Below, in pieces: positions 32,245-40,990 of a stretch of DNA of 64,000 nucleotides; the stretch's first letter is position 1; every line of letters begins with the position of its first letter. This DNA is from Pseudomonas sp. Au-Pse12. GTDB lineage: Bacteria; Pseudomonadota; Gammaproteobacteria; Pseudomonadales; Pseudomonadaceae. A model generated the notes under the pieces. It was not told the DNA's origin, made no database searches, and was given only the letters and a program-made list of their open reading frames with translations. The translations under genes and the position numbers were made by a program. The stretch lies in assembly GCF_021341665.1 (NCBI RefSeq), contig NZ_JAJTTH010000001.1, forward strand, positions 62,001 to 126,000, written 5' to 3'.

Positions 32245-33128
32245 GCCTGGACAAGCGCATGAGCACCGCGCAGATGGTCGCGCAACTGCGCGACGGCATG
32301 ACCCTGGGGATCGGCGGCTGGGGGCCGCGGCGCAAGCCCATGGCGCTGATCCGCGAGATCCTGCGCTCGGACCTCAAGGACCTGACGGTGGTCGCCTATG
32401 GCGGCGCCGACGTCGGCATGCTGTGCGCCGCCGGGAAGATCCGCAAGCTGGTGTTCGCCTTCGTCTCCCTGGATTTCATTCCCCTGGAACCGTACTTCCG
32501 CCAGGCCCGCCAGGAAGGCGCATTGCAGGTCATGGAGATCGACGAAGGCATGTTGCTGCTGGGATTGCGGGCGGCGGCGATGCGCGTGCCGTTCCTGCCC
32601 ACGGCGGCGGGGCTGGGCACCGATGTGCTGCGCCACAACCCCGAGATCAAACTGATCGCCTCGCCCTACGCCGACGCCCGCGACTGGGTGGCGATGCCGG
32701 CGCTGAAGCTCGATGCGGCGCTGATCCATGTCGACCGCGCCGACAGCCGCGGGCTGTGCCAGATCAGCGGCCCGGACCACTACATGGATGACCTGCTGGT
32801 GCGCGCGGCGGCCCGTACCTACGTGACCTGTGACCAACTGCTGGACCGCGACACCTTGCACAGTGATCCGCAGCAGGCCCGCCAGGTGTTCTGGGAACCC
32901 AACCTGACCAGCGCCGTGGCCCATGTGCCCGGTGGCGCGCACCCATCGTCGTGCGCGCCGCTGTACGGCTTCGATGTCGCCCACTTCAAGACTTACAACG
33001 CTTCGGCCCAGGAGGCCGGTGGCTGGCAGGCGTACCGCCGCGAGTACGTCGACTGCAGCCATCAGGACTACCTGGACAAGGTCGGCGGCCTGAGCGCCAT
33101 CCAGCAACTGCCGTTGCCGATTTTCTAA
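32241..33128 (+). CDS. ipdA: COCHEA-CoA hydrolase, alpha subunit (CoA-transferase family I)
   Basis: The 295-residue protein starts at ATG 32241, overlapping the hsaC stop. It has the class I CoA-transferase fold with an early glycine loop (GMTLGIGGWGPRRKPMAL) and VVAYGGADVGML. Glutamates 99 and 102 in VMEIDEGML are in the region of the glutamate reported as essential in Mycobacterium IpdA. IpdAB opens the last steroid ring of COCHEA-CoA by retro-Claisen-type hydrolysis. The adjacent ipdB gene (12-bp gap) encodes the partner subunit. The pair corresponds to ScdL1L2 of Comamonas. Confidence 0.88.
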   Translation: MSLDKRMSTAQMVAQLRDGMTLGIGGWGPRRKPMALIREILRSDLKDLTVVAYGGADVGMLCAAGKIRKLVFAFVSLDFIPLEPYFRQARQEGALQVMEIDEGMLLLGLRAAAMRVPFLPTAAGLGTDVLRHNPEIKLIASPYADARDWVAMPALKLDAALIHVDRADSRGLCQISGPDHYMDDLLVRAAARTYVTCDQLLDRDTLHSDPQQARQVFWEPNLTSAVAHVPGGAHPSSCAPLYGFDVAHFKTYNASAQEAGGWQAYRREYVDCSHQDYLDKVGGLSAIQQLPLPIF

Positions 33129-33140
33129 GGAAACCTTGCC

Positions 33141-33938
33141 ATGCACAGCAGCCCCTACAGCCTCGCCGAACTGATGATCTGCGCGGCCTCCGAAGGCTTC
33201 GCCGGGGACGGTGAAGTGCTCGCCACCGGGATCGGGGTGATCCCACGGCTGGCCGCGTCCCTGGCCATGCTCAGTTGCAACCGCCAGTTGCTGATGACCG
33301 ATTCCGAAGCCTGGCTGGTGGCCGAGCCGGTGCCCCTGGGACCGCGTGACGGCTACCAGCCCAAGCGCGATGCCTGGATGGGCTTTGCGCGGATCTTCGA
33401 CAACCTCTGGGGCGGCCGGCGCCATGCCATGGTCGGCCCGTCGCAGATCGACCGCTTTGGCCAGGGCAATATTTCCTGCATTGGCGATTACGCCCGGCCC
33501 AAGGTGCAGATGCTCGGGGTGCGCGGTTTTCCCGGCAACTCCATCAGCCATGCGAACTCGTTTTGCGTGCCCAGCCACAACCGTCGGGTGTTCGTCGAAG
33601 GCGAGGTGGATGTGGTGGCTTCGGTCGGCTACAACCCGGCGCGCCTGGCCCGGGGCTGGTCCCTGGACGACATCGACCTGCGGCTGATCGTCAGCGACCT
33701 CTGCGTCCTCGACTTCCAGGGCCCGCAGCGGCAGATGCGCGTGCGTTCGCTGCACCCTGGGGTGAGCCTGGCGCAGGTGCAGGACAACACCGGCTTTGCC
33801 CTGCATGTGCCGCAGCAGTGCCCGACCACGGCGGCGCCGACCCCTGAGCAGTTGCAGCTGATCCGGCGCCTGGACCCGCACAACCTGCGGGCCCTGCAAC
33901 TCAAAGACAACCCGCCGGGCCTGCGCCGCGTCGGCTGA
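33141..33938 (+). CDS. ipdB: COCHEA-CoA hydrolase, beta subunit
   Basis: The 265-residue protein begins with YSLAELMICAASEGFAGDGE and contains the CoA-transferase beta-chain features VGPSQIDRFGQGNISCIGDY and GVRGFPGNSISHANSF. In true transferases a catalytic glutamate lies in the beta chain; in IpdB the equivalent position differs and the enzyme hydrolyses a C-C bond instead. The gene follows ipdA by 12 bp. Together they mark the C-ring opening step, after which ordinary beta-oxidation can finish the molecule. Confidence 0.87.
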   Translation: MHSSPYSLAELMICAASEGFAGDGEVLATGIGVIPRLAASLAMLSCNRQLLMTDSEAWLVAEPVPLGPRDGYQPKRDAWMGFARIFDNLWGGRRHAMVGPSQIDRFGQGNISCIGDYARPKVQMLGVRGFPGNSISHANSFCVPSHNRRVFVEGEVDVVASVGYNPARLARGWSLDDIDLRLIVSDLCVLDFQGPQRQMRVRSLHPGVSLAQVQDNTGFALHVPQQCPTTAAPTPEQLQLIRRLDPHNLRALQLKDNPPGLRRVG

Positions 33939-33965
33939 GCGAACCCCGTTTCGGAGAGCCAAGCA

Positions 33966-34835
33966 ATGCTTGAACACAACAGCAACAAGCCAGACGCGGT
34001 GGTGCTGTACGAGGTGCGCGCAGGCGTGGCTGTGGTCACCCTGAACCGCCCGGAGTACCACAACGCGCAGAATTCGCGCATGACCTATGCCCTGGACGCG
34101 GCCTTTCGCCGGGCCTGTGACGACGACGAGGTCAAGGTCATTGTGCTGCGCGGCGCCGGCAAGCATTTTTCCAGCGGCCACGACATCGGCACGCCGGGGC
34201 GCGACGTCGATCAGAGTTTCGAGCGGGCCAGCCTGTGGTACGACCATGTCGGCAAGCCCGGCGGCGAGTTTCTCTATGCCCGGGAGCAGGAGGTCTACCT
34301 GGGCATGTGCCGGCGCTGGCGCGAGATGCCCAAGCCGACCATCGCCATGGTCCAGGGCGCGTGCATTGCCGGTGGGCTGATGCTGGCCTGGGTCTGTGAC
34401 CTGATCATCGCCAGCGACGATGCCTACTTCGCCGATCCGGTGGTGCGCATGGGCATTCCCGGGGTCGAGTATTTCGCCCACGTGCATGAGCTCAACGCGC
34501 GCATCGCCAAGGAGTTCCTGTTCCTGGGTGAGCGCATGCCGGCGGCCCGGGCGCTGCAGATGGGCATGCTCAACCGGGTGGTGCCGCGCGCCGAACTGGA
34601 GCGCGAAACCCTGGACATCGCCGGGCGCATCGCACAGATGCCGCGCCTGGGCCTGCAATTGAGCAAACAGGCGGTGAACAACGCCGAGGACCTGATGGGC
34701 AAGCGTTCGAGCATGGACATGGCGTTCGGCCTGCATCACTTTGCCCATGCCCACAACGAGCTGCTCTGTGGCGACCGGCTGGGGGGCTACGACGCCCGGG
34801 CCATGGCCCGTTCCCAGCGCGGCGAGGGGGCCTGA
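33966..34835 (+). CDS. Enoyl-CoA hydratase/isomerase family protein (second crotonase of the operon)
   Basis: The 289-residue crotonase-fold protein has the N-terminal VAVVTLNRPEYHNAQNSRM, the oxyanion loop with KHFSSGHDIG and the second loop CIAGGLMLAWVCDLI. It is longer than EchA20, with an insert near residues 75-105, and is a different subgroup. Crotonases in this pathway hydrate enoyl-CoA intermediates of the D-ring fragment, and Comamonas has similarly placed scd hydratases. The exact intermediate is not fixed by the sequence. It is spaced 27 bp from ipdB and 2 bp from ipdC. Confidence 0.83.
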   Translation: MLEHNSNKPDAVVLYEVRAGVAVVTLNRPEYHNAQNSRMTYALDAAFRRACDDDEVKVIVLRGAGKHFSSGHDIGTPGRDVDQSFERASLWYDHVGKPGGEFLYAREQEVYLGMCRRWREMPKPTIAMVQGACIAGGLMLAWVCDLIIASDDAYFADPVVRMGIPGVEYFAHVHELNARIAKEFLFLGERMPAARALQMGMLNRVVPRAELERETLDIAGRIAQMPRLGLQLSKQAVNNAEDLMGKRSSMDMAFGLHHFAHAHNELLCGDRLGGYDARAMARSQRGEGA

Positions 34836-34837
34836 CC

Positions 34838-35905
34838 ATGGCGCTTGCCCTCGACACGCCGCTGACCGAACTGCTCGGTTGCCGCTACCCGATCATCCAG
34901 ACCGCCATGGGCTGGGTCGCCGACCCCAGGCTGGTGGCGGCCACCGGCAATGCCGGCGGTTTCGGCTTTCTCGCCGGGGCCACCATCGAACCGCCGCAGA
35001 TGGAGGCGGCGATCCTCGAAACCCGGCGCCTGACGGCGCAGCCGTTCGGGGTCAACTTCCACCTGTACCAGGCCAATGCGCCGCAGATTGTCGAGCTGGT
35101 GCTCAAGCACCGGGTGCGGGCGGTGAGCTACAGCCGCTCGCCGGGGCAGCAGATGATTGCCCGGCTCAAGGACGCCGGGGTGGTCTGCATACCCACGGTG
35201 GGTGCGCTCAAGCACGCGCAGAAGGCCGTGGCCATGGGCGCCGACGCGGTAGTGGTGCAGGGCGCCGAGGGCGGCGGGCACACCGGCTCGGTGCCGACTT
35301 CGCAGTTGCTGAGCCAGGTGCTGGCCGCGGTGTCGGTGCCGGTGGTGGCGGCCGGTGGCTTCAAGGACGGCGCCGGTCTGCTGGCCGCCCTGGCCCAGGG
35401 CGCGGCGGGCATTGCGATGGGCACGCGCTTTCTGATGAGCGCCGACAGCCCGGTGCCCGCGGCGACCCTGGCGCGCTACCTGGCGGTCAGCGACCCGGCG
35501 CAGATCATCGTCAGCCGGGCCATCGACGGCATGCCGCAACGGATGATCCGCAACGAACTGCTCCAGCGCCTGGAAGCCGGTGGTGCCTGGCGCCGCTTGT
35601 GGCTGGCGTTGGGCAGTGGCCTGGCCTACCGCCGTCACAACGGCCTGAGCCTGGGCCAACTGCTGCTGGGGGCCTGGAACCAGCGGCGGGGCGGCGGCCT
35701 GACCCTGGCCCAGAGCCTGATGGCGGCCAATGCGCCGATGGTCATCCAGAAAGCCATGGTCGAAGGCCTTCCGGCCGAGGGCGTGCTGCCCGCCGGGCAG
35801 GTGGCCGCCAGCATCGACAGCCTGCCCGGCTGCGCCGAATTGATCGAGCAGATCGTCCACGACGCGCAAACGCGCCTGGGTGAACTGTGCCGTCGTCTCT
35901 CGTGA
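34838..35905 (+). CDS. ipdC: IpdC-like flavin oxidoreductase (nitronate monooxygenase family)
   Basis: The 355-residue TIM-barrel flavoprotein starts TELLGCRYPIIQTAMGWVAD, with the FMN-phosphate region QGAEGGGHTGSVPTSQLL and VPVVAAGGFKDGAGLLAAL, typical of the 2-nitropropane dioxygenase family. In steroid degraders the family member IpdC takes part in shaping 5-OH-HIC-CoA-type C/D-ring intermediates, with the hydrolase IpdAB acting later. Location between the hydratase and echA20 supports that role. The first residues overlap no other gene; the start is ATG 34838. Confidence 0.85.
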   Translation: MALALDTPLTELLGCRYPIIQTAMGWVADPRLVAATGNAGGFGFLAGATIEPPQMEAAILETRRLTAQPFGVNFHLYQANAPQIVELVLKHRVRAVSYSRSPGQQMIARLKDAGVVCIPTVGALKHAQKAVAMGADAVVVQGAEGGGHTGSVPTSQLLSQVLAAVSVPVVAAGGFKDGAGLLAALAQGAAGIAMGTRFLMSADSPVPAATLARYLAVSDPAQIIVSRAIDGMPQRMIRNELLQRLEAGGAWRRLWLALGSGLAYRRHNGLSLGQLLLGAWNQRRGGGLTLAQSLMAANAPMVIQKAMVEGLPAEGVLPAGQVAASIDSLPGCAELIEQIVHDAQTRLGELCRRLS

Positions 35906-35916
35906 AGGAGCCCCGC

Positions 35917-36672
35917 ATGCAAGCATTCAGTGTGAGTATCGACAACGGCATCGCCGAGCTGGTCTTCGACCGGCCCCCGGTGAATGCCTTCAACTGCCAG
36001 GGCTGGGCCGACATCGCCCGGGAAATCCAGCGTTTGGGCCAGGCCCCCGACGTCCGGGTAATTCTGATCCGGGCCGAAGGCCGGGGCTTCTGTGCCGGCG
36101 TCGACATCAAGGAACTGGCCGCCGACAGCGATCTGATCGTGGCGGTGAACAAGGGTAACTACGAGACCTTCAAGGCCATTCACCGCAACCCCAAGCCGGT
36201 GATTGTCGCGGTCCATGGCTTTGTCCTGGGCGGTGGCATCGGCATCTGCGGAGCCGCCGACCTGGTGCTGGCCGCCGATTGCGCGCGTTTCGGCGTGCCA
36301 GAGGTGGACCGCGGGGCCATGGGCGGCGGCGCGCACCTGCAACGGCTGTTTCCGCTGCAGAAGGTCCGCCACATGTATTTCACCGGGCAGATGATCGACG
36401 CCGCCGAGGCCTGGCGCCTGGGGGCGGTGGAGCGGGTGGTCAAGCGCGAGGCCTTGCGCGATGCGGCCCTGGAGGTGGCCCGGGCCATCGCCGCCAAGAG
36501 CCCGCGCATGATCGCCCTGGCCAAGGAGGCCTTGAACGCCATCGAGGACGGCAACCTCGAAGACAAATACCGCCGTGAGCAGGGCTTGACCCTCGAAGCC
36601 TATCGCTCGCTGGACTCCCAGGAAGCCCGTGACTCGTTCGTCGAGAAACGCGCTGCTCACTTCAACGGCTGA
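35917..36672 (+). CDS. echA20: EchA20-type crotonase (D-ring opening hydrolase)
   Basis: The 251-residue crotonase starts at ATG 35917 after AAGGAG; the longer frame from 35887 lacks a ribosome site. It resembles Mycobacterium EchA20: ELVFDRPPVNAFNCQGW, ILIRAEGRGFCAGVDIKELA, GFVLGGGIGICGAADLV and the FGVPEVDRGAMGGGAHLQRL segment. EchA20 opens the D ring of HIEC-CoA by retro-Claisen-type hydrolysis, preceding IpdAB in the route. It is in the same operon as ipdABC. All loop residues expected for CoA and oxyanion binding appear intact. Confidence 0.88.
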   Translation: MQAFSVSIDNGIAELVFDRPPVNAFNCQGWADIAREIQRLGQAPDVRVILIRAEGRGFCAGVDIKELAADSDLIVAVNKGNYETFKAIHRNPKPVIVAVHGFVLGGGIGICGAADLVLAADCARFGVPEVDRGAMGGGAHLQRLFPLQKVRHMYFTGQMIDAAEAWRLGAVERVVKREALRDAALEVARAIAAKSPRMIALAKEALNAIEDGNLEDKYRREQGLTLEAYRSLDSQEARDSFVEKRAAHFNG

Positions 36673-36682
36673 AGGCACTGGC

Positions 36683-37849
36683 ATGAACCTCAACTACACA
36701 CCGGCGCAGCAGGCGCTGCGGGCCGAGGCCCGGGCCTGGCTGGCGGCCAACGTGCCCGACGCGCCGCTGGCCTCCTTTGATACCGAGCAGGGTTTTGCCC
36801 AGCACCGGGCCTGGGAAGCCAGGCTCAACCAGGGACGCTGGGGCATGGTCACCTGGCCCCGGGAAATGGGCGGTCGCGGCTGCGACCTGATCGAGTGGCT
36901 GATCTTCGAAGAGGAGTACTACCGCGCGGGCGCCCCGGCGCGGGTCAACCAGAACGGCATCTTCCTCCTCGGTCCGACCCTGATGGAGTTCGGCAGCGAG
37001 CAGCAGAAAAAGCGCTTCCTGCCGGCCATGGCCACTGGTGAGCAGATCTGGGCCCAGGCCTGGTCGGAGCCCGGCGCCGGTTCGGACATGGCGGCGATCC
37101 GTTCGCGGGCCGAGCGGGTTGGCGATCACTACGTGCTCAATGGCCAGAAAACCTGGTCGACCCGGGCGGTCTGGGCTGACTGGGCGTTCGGGATTTTTCG
37201 CAGCGACCCCGAATCCCGGCGCCACCACGGCTTGACGTTCATCCTGGTGCCCCTGGACAGTCCGGGGGTGACGGTGCGGCCGATCCGTCAGCTCAACGGC
37301 CTGCCGGGCTTTGCGGAAATCTTCTTCGATGACGTCAAGGTGCCGCTGGAGAATGTCCTGGGTGGCGAGGGCCGTGGCTGGCACGTGGCGATGTCCACCG
37401 CCGGTTTCGAGCGCGGGCTGCTGCTGCGTTCACCGGCGCGCTACCAGGAAAGCGCGCGCCGACTGGTGCAGCTGTACCAGGCCAACCGCGCCACCGCCGG
37501 CCTCGACCCGAGCATCGGCGAGGCGGTGATGCGCGCCTGGCTCGACGCCGAGGCCTACACCCTGAACACCTACATGACCGCTTCGCTGCTGGTCCAGGGC
37601 GGCAAGATCGGCCCGGAGTCATCCACCAACAAGATCTTCTGGTCCGAACTCGATCAGCACCTGCACGAGACCGCGATGAGCATTCTCGGGCTGCGCGGCG
37701 AGTTGCTGCCCGGTGCTTCGGCGGCCGGCGACGTCGGTCAGTGGCTGGAGGGTTTCCTGTTTGCCCAGGCCGGCTCGATCTACGCCGGGACCAACGAGAT
37801 TCAGCGCAACATCATCGCCGAACGCATGCTCGGCATGCCCCGGGCCTGA
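36683..37849 (+). CDS. ipdE1: Acyl-CoA dehydrogenase, IpdE1 (FadE30-like)
   Basis: The 388-residue acyl-CoA dehydrogenase starts at ATG 36683. The central motif WAQAWSEPGAGSDMAAIRSR and the C-terminal YAGTNEIQRNIIAERMLG are intact. It is directly followed by a second, smaller and more divergent dehydrogenase gene, as in the heteromeric IpdE1-IpdE2 of actinobacteria, which dehydrogenates 5OH-HIP-CoA. The 10-bp gap and common operon support this. Assignment to the IpdE1 branch rests on context and on its larger, canonical sequence. Confidence 0.85.
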   Translation: MNLNYTPAQQALRAEARAWLAANVPDAPLASFDTEQGFAQHRAWEARLNQGRWGMVTWPREMGGRGCDLIEWLIFEEEYYRAGAPARVNQNGIFLLGPTLMEFGSEQQKKRFLPAMATGEQIWAQAWSEPGAGSDMAAIRSRAERVGDHYVLNGQKTWSTRAVWADWAFGIFRSDPESRRHHGLTFILVPLDSPGVTVRPIRQLNGLPGFAEIFFDDVKVPLENVLGGEGRGWHVAMSTAGFERGLLLRSPARYQESARRLVQLYQANRATAGLDPSIGEAVMRAWLDAEAYTLNTYMTASLLVQGGKIGPESSTNKIFWSELDQHLHETAMSILGLRGELLPGASAAGDVGQWLEGFLFAQAGSIYAGTNEIQRNIIAERMLGMPRA

Positions 37850-37859
37850 GGAGCAGACC

Positions 37860-38936
37860 ATGGATTTCAGCTTTACCTCCGATCAACTGCTGTTCCAGGA
37901 CAACCTGCGGGCCTTCCTGATCAATGAGGTGCCTCCCGAGCGCTTGCGCGAACTGTGGCAGAGCCCCAGCGGGCGGTGCGAGCGGCTCTGGGGGCAGTTG
38001 TCCGAACTGGGCCTGAACCTGCTGACGGTGCCCGAGCCGTACGGCGGCATGGGCCTGTCGCTGGTCGATGTGGTGCTGCTGGCCCAGGAATGCGGTTATG
38101 CCGCCCTGACCGAGCCCTGGGTGGACACGGCGCTGATCGGCGTGCCCTTGCTGGCGGCGCTCGATGACGCCCGGACGCCGCTCAAGCAACACTGGCTGAC
38201 GCGGGTCGCCGAGGGCCGCACGCGCTTGGCGGTGGCGCAGCCGGGGCATCCGTTGGTCAGTGATGCGCATGTCGCCGATCTGTTGCTGCTGGCCCATGGC
38301 GATGAGGTGCATGCCGTGGAACCGGCGGCGGTGCGCCTGGTTCGCAACGAGTCGATGGACCCCAGCCGCCAGCTGTTCCAGGTTCACTGGACGCCCAGCG
38401 CGGCCACCTGCGTGGCCGATGCGACTCAAGGCCGACAGCTCTGGGCCGCGGCCTTCAATCGCGGTGCCCTGGGCACCGCGGCGCAGCTGCTCGGCCTGGC
38501 CCGGCGCATGGTCGACCTGGCGGTGGACTACACCTTCGAGCGCAAGCAGTTCGGTCAGCCGGTGGGCTCGTTCCAGGCGGTCAAGCACCTGATGGCCAAT
38601 GTCGCGGTGCAGGTCGAGTTCGCCAAGGGCCCGCTGTTTCGCGCGGCCTGGGCCCTGGATCAGGGAAGCCCGGGCCTCGACGTTCAGGTCTCGCACGCCA
38701 AGCTGGCCTGCGCCGAGGCGGCCATGCTGGCGGCGAAGCACGCGATCCAGGCCCATGGCGCCATGGGGTACACCTGGGAGGTGGATCTGCAACTGTTCAT
38801 GAAGCGTGCCTGGGCCCTGGACAAGGCCTGGGGCGACCCTTGCCGGCACAAGGCCCGGGTGCGCCAGGCGCTGTTCGACCCGCAGGCGCCGCTCGGCGCC
38901 GGCCAGACCTTTGCCCAAGGAGGCCCAGATGCCTGA
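37860..38936 (+). CDS. ipdE2: Acyl-CoA dehydrogenase, IpdE2 (small partner)
   Basis: The 358-residue protein starts at ATG 37860 after GAGGAG; longer frames run into the previous gene. It is a shortened acyl-CoA dehydrogenase with FERKQFGQPVGSFQAVKHLM and AIQAHGAMGYTWEVDLQLFMKR. The middle beta domain is reduced and the usual acid near the flavin is not evident, as expected for the partner chain of a heteromer. Its end overlaps the thiolase start by 8 bp. It should work with the preceding dehydrogenase on the C/D-ring propionyl chain. Confidence 0.83.
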   Translation: MDFSFTSDQLLFQDNLRAFLINEVPPERLRELWQSPSGRCERLWGQLSELGLNLLTVPEPYGGMGLSLVDVVLLAQECGYAALTEPWVDTALIGVPLLAALDDARTPLKQHWLTRVAEGRTRLAVAQPGHPLVSDAHVADLLLLAHGDEVHAVEPAAVRLVRNESMDPSRQLFQVHWTPSAATCVADATQGRQLWAAAFNRGALGTAAQLLGLARRMVDLAVDYTFERKQFGQPVGSFQAVKHLMANVAVQVEFAKGPLFRAAWALDQGSPGLDVQVSHAKLACAEAAMLAAKHAIQAHGAMGYTWEVDLQLFMKRAWALDKAWGDPCRHKARVRQALFDPQAPLGAGQTFAQGGPDA

Positions 38937-40077
38937 AGCCTATATCGTTGACGCCCTGCGCAGCCCCACCGGGCGGCGCCAGGGCGGCCTGAGCCGGATC
39001 CACGCCGCCGACCTGGGGGCCCATGTGCTGCGCGGCCTGGTGGCGCGCAACGGCATCCCCGAAGCGGACTACGACGACGTGATCTTCGGGTGCGTCGACA
39101 CCATCGGCCCGTTGGCCGGGGACATCGCCCGCACCAGTTGGCTGGCCGCCGGGTTGGCCGAGGAAGTGCCCGGCACCACCATCGACCGCCAGTGCGGCTC
39201 ATCGCAGCAGGCGGTGCATTTCGCCGCCCAGGCGGTGATGAGCGGCACCCAGGACGTGGTGATCGCCGGTGGCGTGCAGACCATGAGCCAGATCCCCATC
39301 GCCTCGGCCATGAGCGCCGCTGAACCCCTGGGTTTCAGTGACCCGTTCAGCGGCTCCGAGGGCTGGGTCCGGCGTTACGGCCCATTGCCGCCGACGCAGT
39401 TTCGCGCGGCGCAGAGGATTGCCGAGAAGTGGGGCTTGTCGCGAGAGGCGTTGGAGGAGTACGCCCTGGAGTCCCATCGCCGGGCGCTGCAGGCGCAGGA
39501 GCAGGGGCGCTTCAACCGGGAAATCCTGCCCCTGGCCGGGGTCGCGCAGGACGAGACGCCGCGCCACACCAGCCTGGCGAAAATGGCCGAGCTGGAGTTG
39601 CTGTTCGGCTGTGACCGGGTCACGGCGGCGGTGTCCAGCCAGACCTGCGACGCCGCCAGTGCGCTGCTGATCGTCTCGGAAACCGCGCTCAAGCGCTATG
39701 GCCTGACCCCGCGCGCGCGCATCCACCACATGAGCGTGCGCGCCGCCGATCCGATCTGGATGCTCACCGCGCCGATCCCCGCTACCGCTCATGCCTTGCG
39801 CCGCGCCGGCATGCGCCTGGACGACATCGACCGGGTGGAAATCAACGAAGCCTTCGCGTCGGTGGCCATGGCCTGGCTCAGGGAGACCGGCTACCCCCAG
39901 GCCCGGACCAACGTCAACGGCGGTGCCATCGCCCTCGGCCACCCCCTGGGCGCCACCGGCACCCGCTTGATGTGCAGCCTGTTGCACGAGCTGGAGCGCA
40001 GCGGTGGGCGTTTCGGCCTGCAGACCATGTGCGAAGGCGGTGGCCAGGCCAACGTGACCATTATCGAGCGCCTGTAG
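38929..40077 (+). CDS. fadA6: Thiolase, FadA6-like
   Basis: The 382-residue thiolase starts at ATG 38929 after AAGGAGG, overlapping the ipdE2 stop. The nucleophile is Cys89 in IDRQCGSSQQ; the C-terminal motifs are [19 protein letters not shown] and QTMCEGGGQANV. The replacement of the common GxxC by CEGGGQ is still within the degradative thiolase range. It would remove acetyl-CoA from the HIP-CoA chain after dehydrogenation, hydration and oxidation by the neighbours. It is the second thiolase in the window; the one at 6178 belongs to another operon. Confidence 0.88.
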   Translation: MPEAYIVDALRSPTGRRQGGLSRIHAADLGAHVLRGLVARNGIPEADYDDVIFGCVDTIGPLAGDIARTSWLAAGLAEEVPGTTIDRQCGSSQQAVHFAAQAVMSGTQDVVIAGGVQTMSQIPIASAMSAAEPLGFSDPFSGSEGWVRRYGPLPPTQFRAAQRIAEKWGLSREALEEYALESHRRALQAQEQGRFNREILPLAGVAQDETPRHTSLAKMAELELLFGCDRVTAAVSSQTCDAASALLIVSETALKRYGLTPRARIHHMSVRAADPIWMLTAPIPATAHALRRAGMRLDDIDRVEINEAFASVAMAWLRETGYPQARTNVNGGAIALGHPLGATGTRLMCSLLHELERSGGRFGLQTMCEGGGQANVTIIERL

Positions 40078-40102
40078 AGGCGCCGCTCAAGGAGGCGTAA
40101 CG

Positions 40103-40978
40103 ATGAAGAGCTGTGAAAAGCGTGTCGTGATCATCACGGGGGCCGGTGGTGGCCTGGGTCGCTGCTATGCCCTGGCCTTTGCCGAGGCGGGCGCCAGGGT
40201 GCTGGTCAACGACATCAATCCCGAGGCGGCCGCGGCGGTGGTGGCGCAGATCGTGGGCCAGGGCGGCCGCGCCGTGGCCAACAGCGACGACATCACCGAC
40301 TACGAGGCGGCCGGACGAATTGTCCGGCAAGCCCTGGCGTGCTTCGGCGACCTGCATGTGCTGGTGAACAACGCCGGAATTTGCCGCGACCGCATGTTCA
40401 GCAGCCTCAGCGAGGCCGATTGGGACCAGGTGGTCGCGGTGCACCTCAAGGGCCATTTCTGCATCGCCAGCCATGCCGCGCGCTACTGGCGGGACCGGGC
40501 CAAGGCCGGCATCGCGGTCAGCGGGCGGATCATCAACACCAGCTCCGGGGCCGGTTTGCAGGGTTCCATCGGCCAGTCCAACTATGCGGCGGCCAAAGGC
40601 GGCATCGCGTCCTTGACCCTGGTCCAGGCGGCGGAGTTGCAGCGCTACGGGGTGACCGTCAACGCCTTGGCTCCGGCGGCGCGCACCGGCATGACCGAGC
40701 AGGTATTCGCCGAGGTGATGAAAAAGCCCGAGACCGGCTTCGACCACTTCGCCCCGGAGAATGTCGCCCCGCTGGTGGTCTGGCTCGGCTCCGAGGCGTC
40801 GGCGGCGGTCACCGGGCAGGTGTTCGAGGTCGAAGGTGGCAAGCTGTCGCTGGCCGAGGGCTGGCGCACCGGCCCCTCCCTGGACCGGCAGGCGCGTTGG
40901 CCGGTGGCGCAGATCGGTGAGGCGGTGGCGCAGTTGCTGGCGCGGCGGGCGCCGGCGCAGAAGGTCTATGGCCATTGA
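40103..40978 (+). CDS. ipdF: Short-chain dehydrogenase, IpdF-like
   Basis: The 291-residue SDR starts after AAGGAGG. It shows TGAGGGLGRCYALAFAEAGA, NDINPEAA, NNAG, serine in INTSSGAGL and YAAAK, with a C-terminal extension beyond the usual 250 residues (EGWRTGPSLDRQ). The leader and the extended C-terminus recall the HSD17B4-like 3-hydroxyacyl-CoA dehydrogenases; IpdF plays this role on the 5OH-HIP-CoA chain in actinobacteria. It is the last gene of the ten-gene hsaC operon and ends 12 bp before the convergent TetR gene. Confidence 0.8.
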   Translation: MKSCEKRVVIITGAGGGLGRCYALAFAEAGARVLVNDINPEAAAAVVAQIVGQGGRAVANSDDITDYEAAGRIVRQALACFGDLHVLVNNAGICRDRMFSSLSEADWDQVVAVHLKGHFCIASHAARYWRDRAKAGIAVSGRIINTSSGAGLQGSIGQSNYAAAKGGIASLTLVQAAELQRYGVTVNALAPAARTGMTEQVFAEVMKKPETGFDHFAPENVAPLVVWLGSEASAAVTGQVFEVEGGKLSLAEGWRTGPSLDRQARWPVAQIGEAVAQLLARRAPAQKVYGH

Positions 40979-40990
40979 GCCGGTGGGGGG

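Noticed and set aside
32100..34754. An 884-codon open frame on the minus strand
   Set aside because: It is antisense to ipdA, ipdB and the crotonase gene, which have clear family motifs and tight operon spacing.
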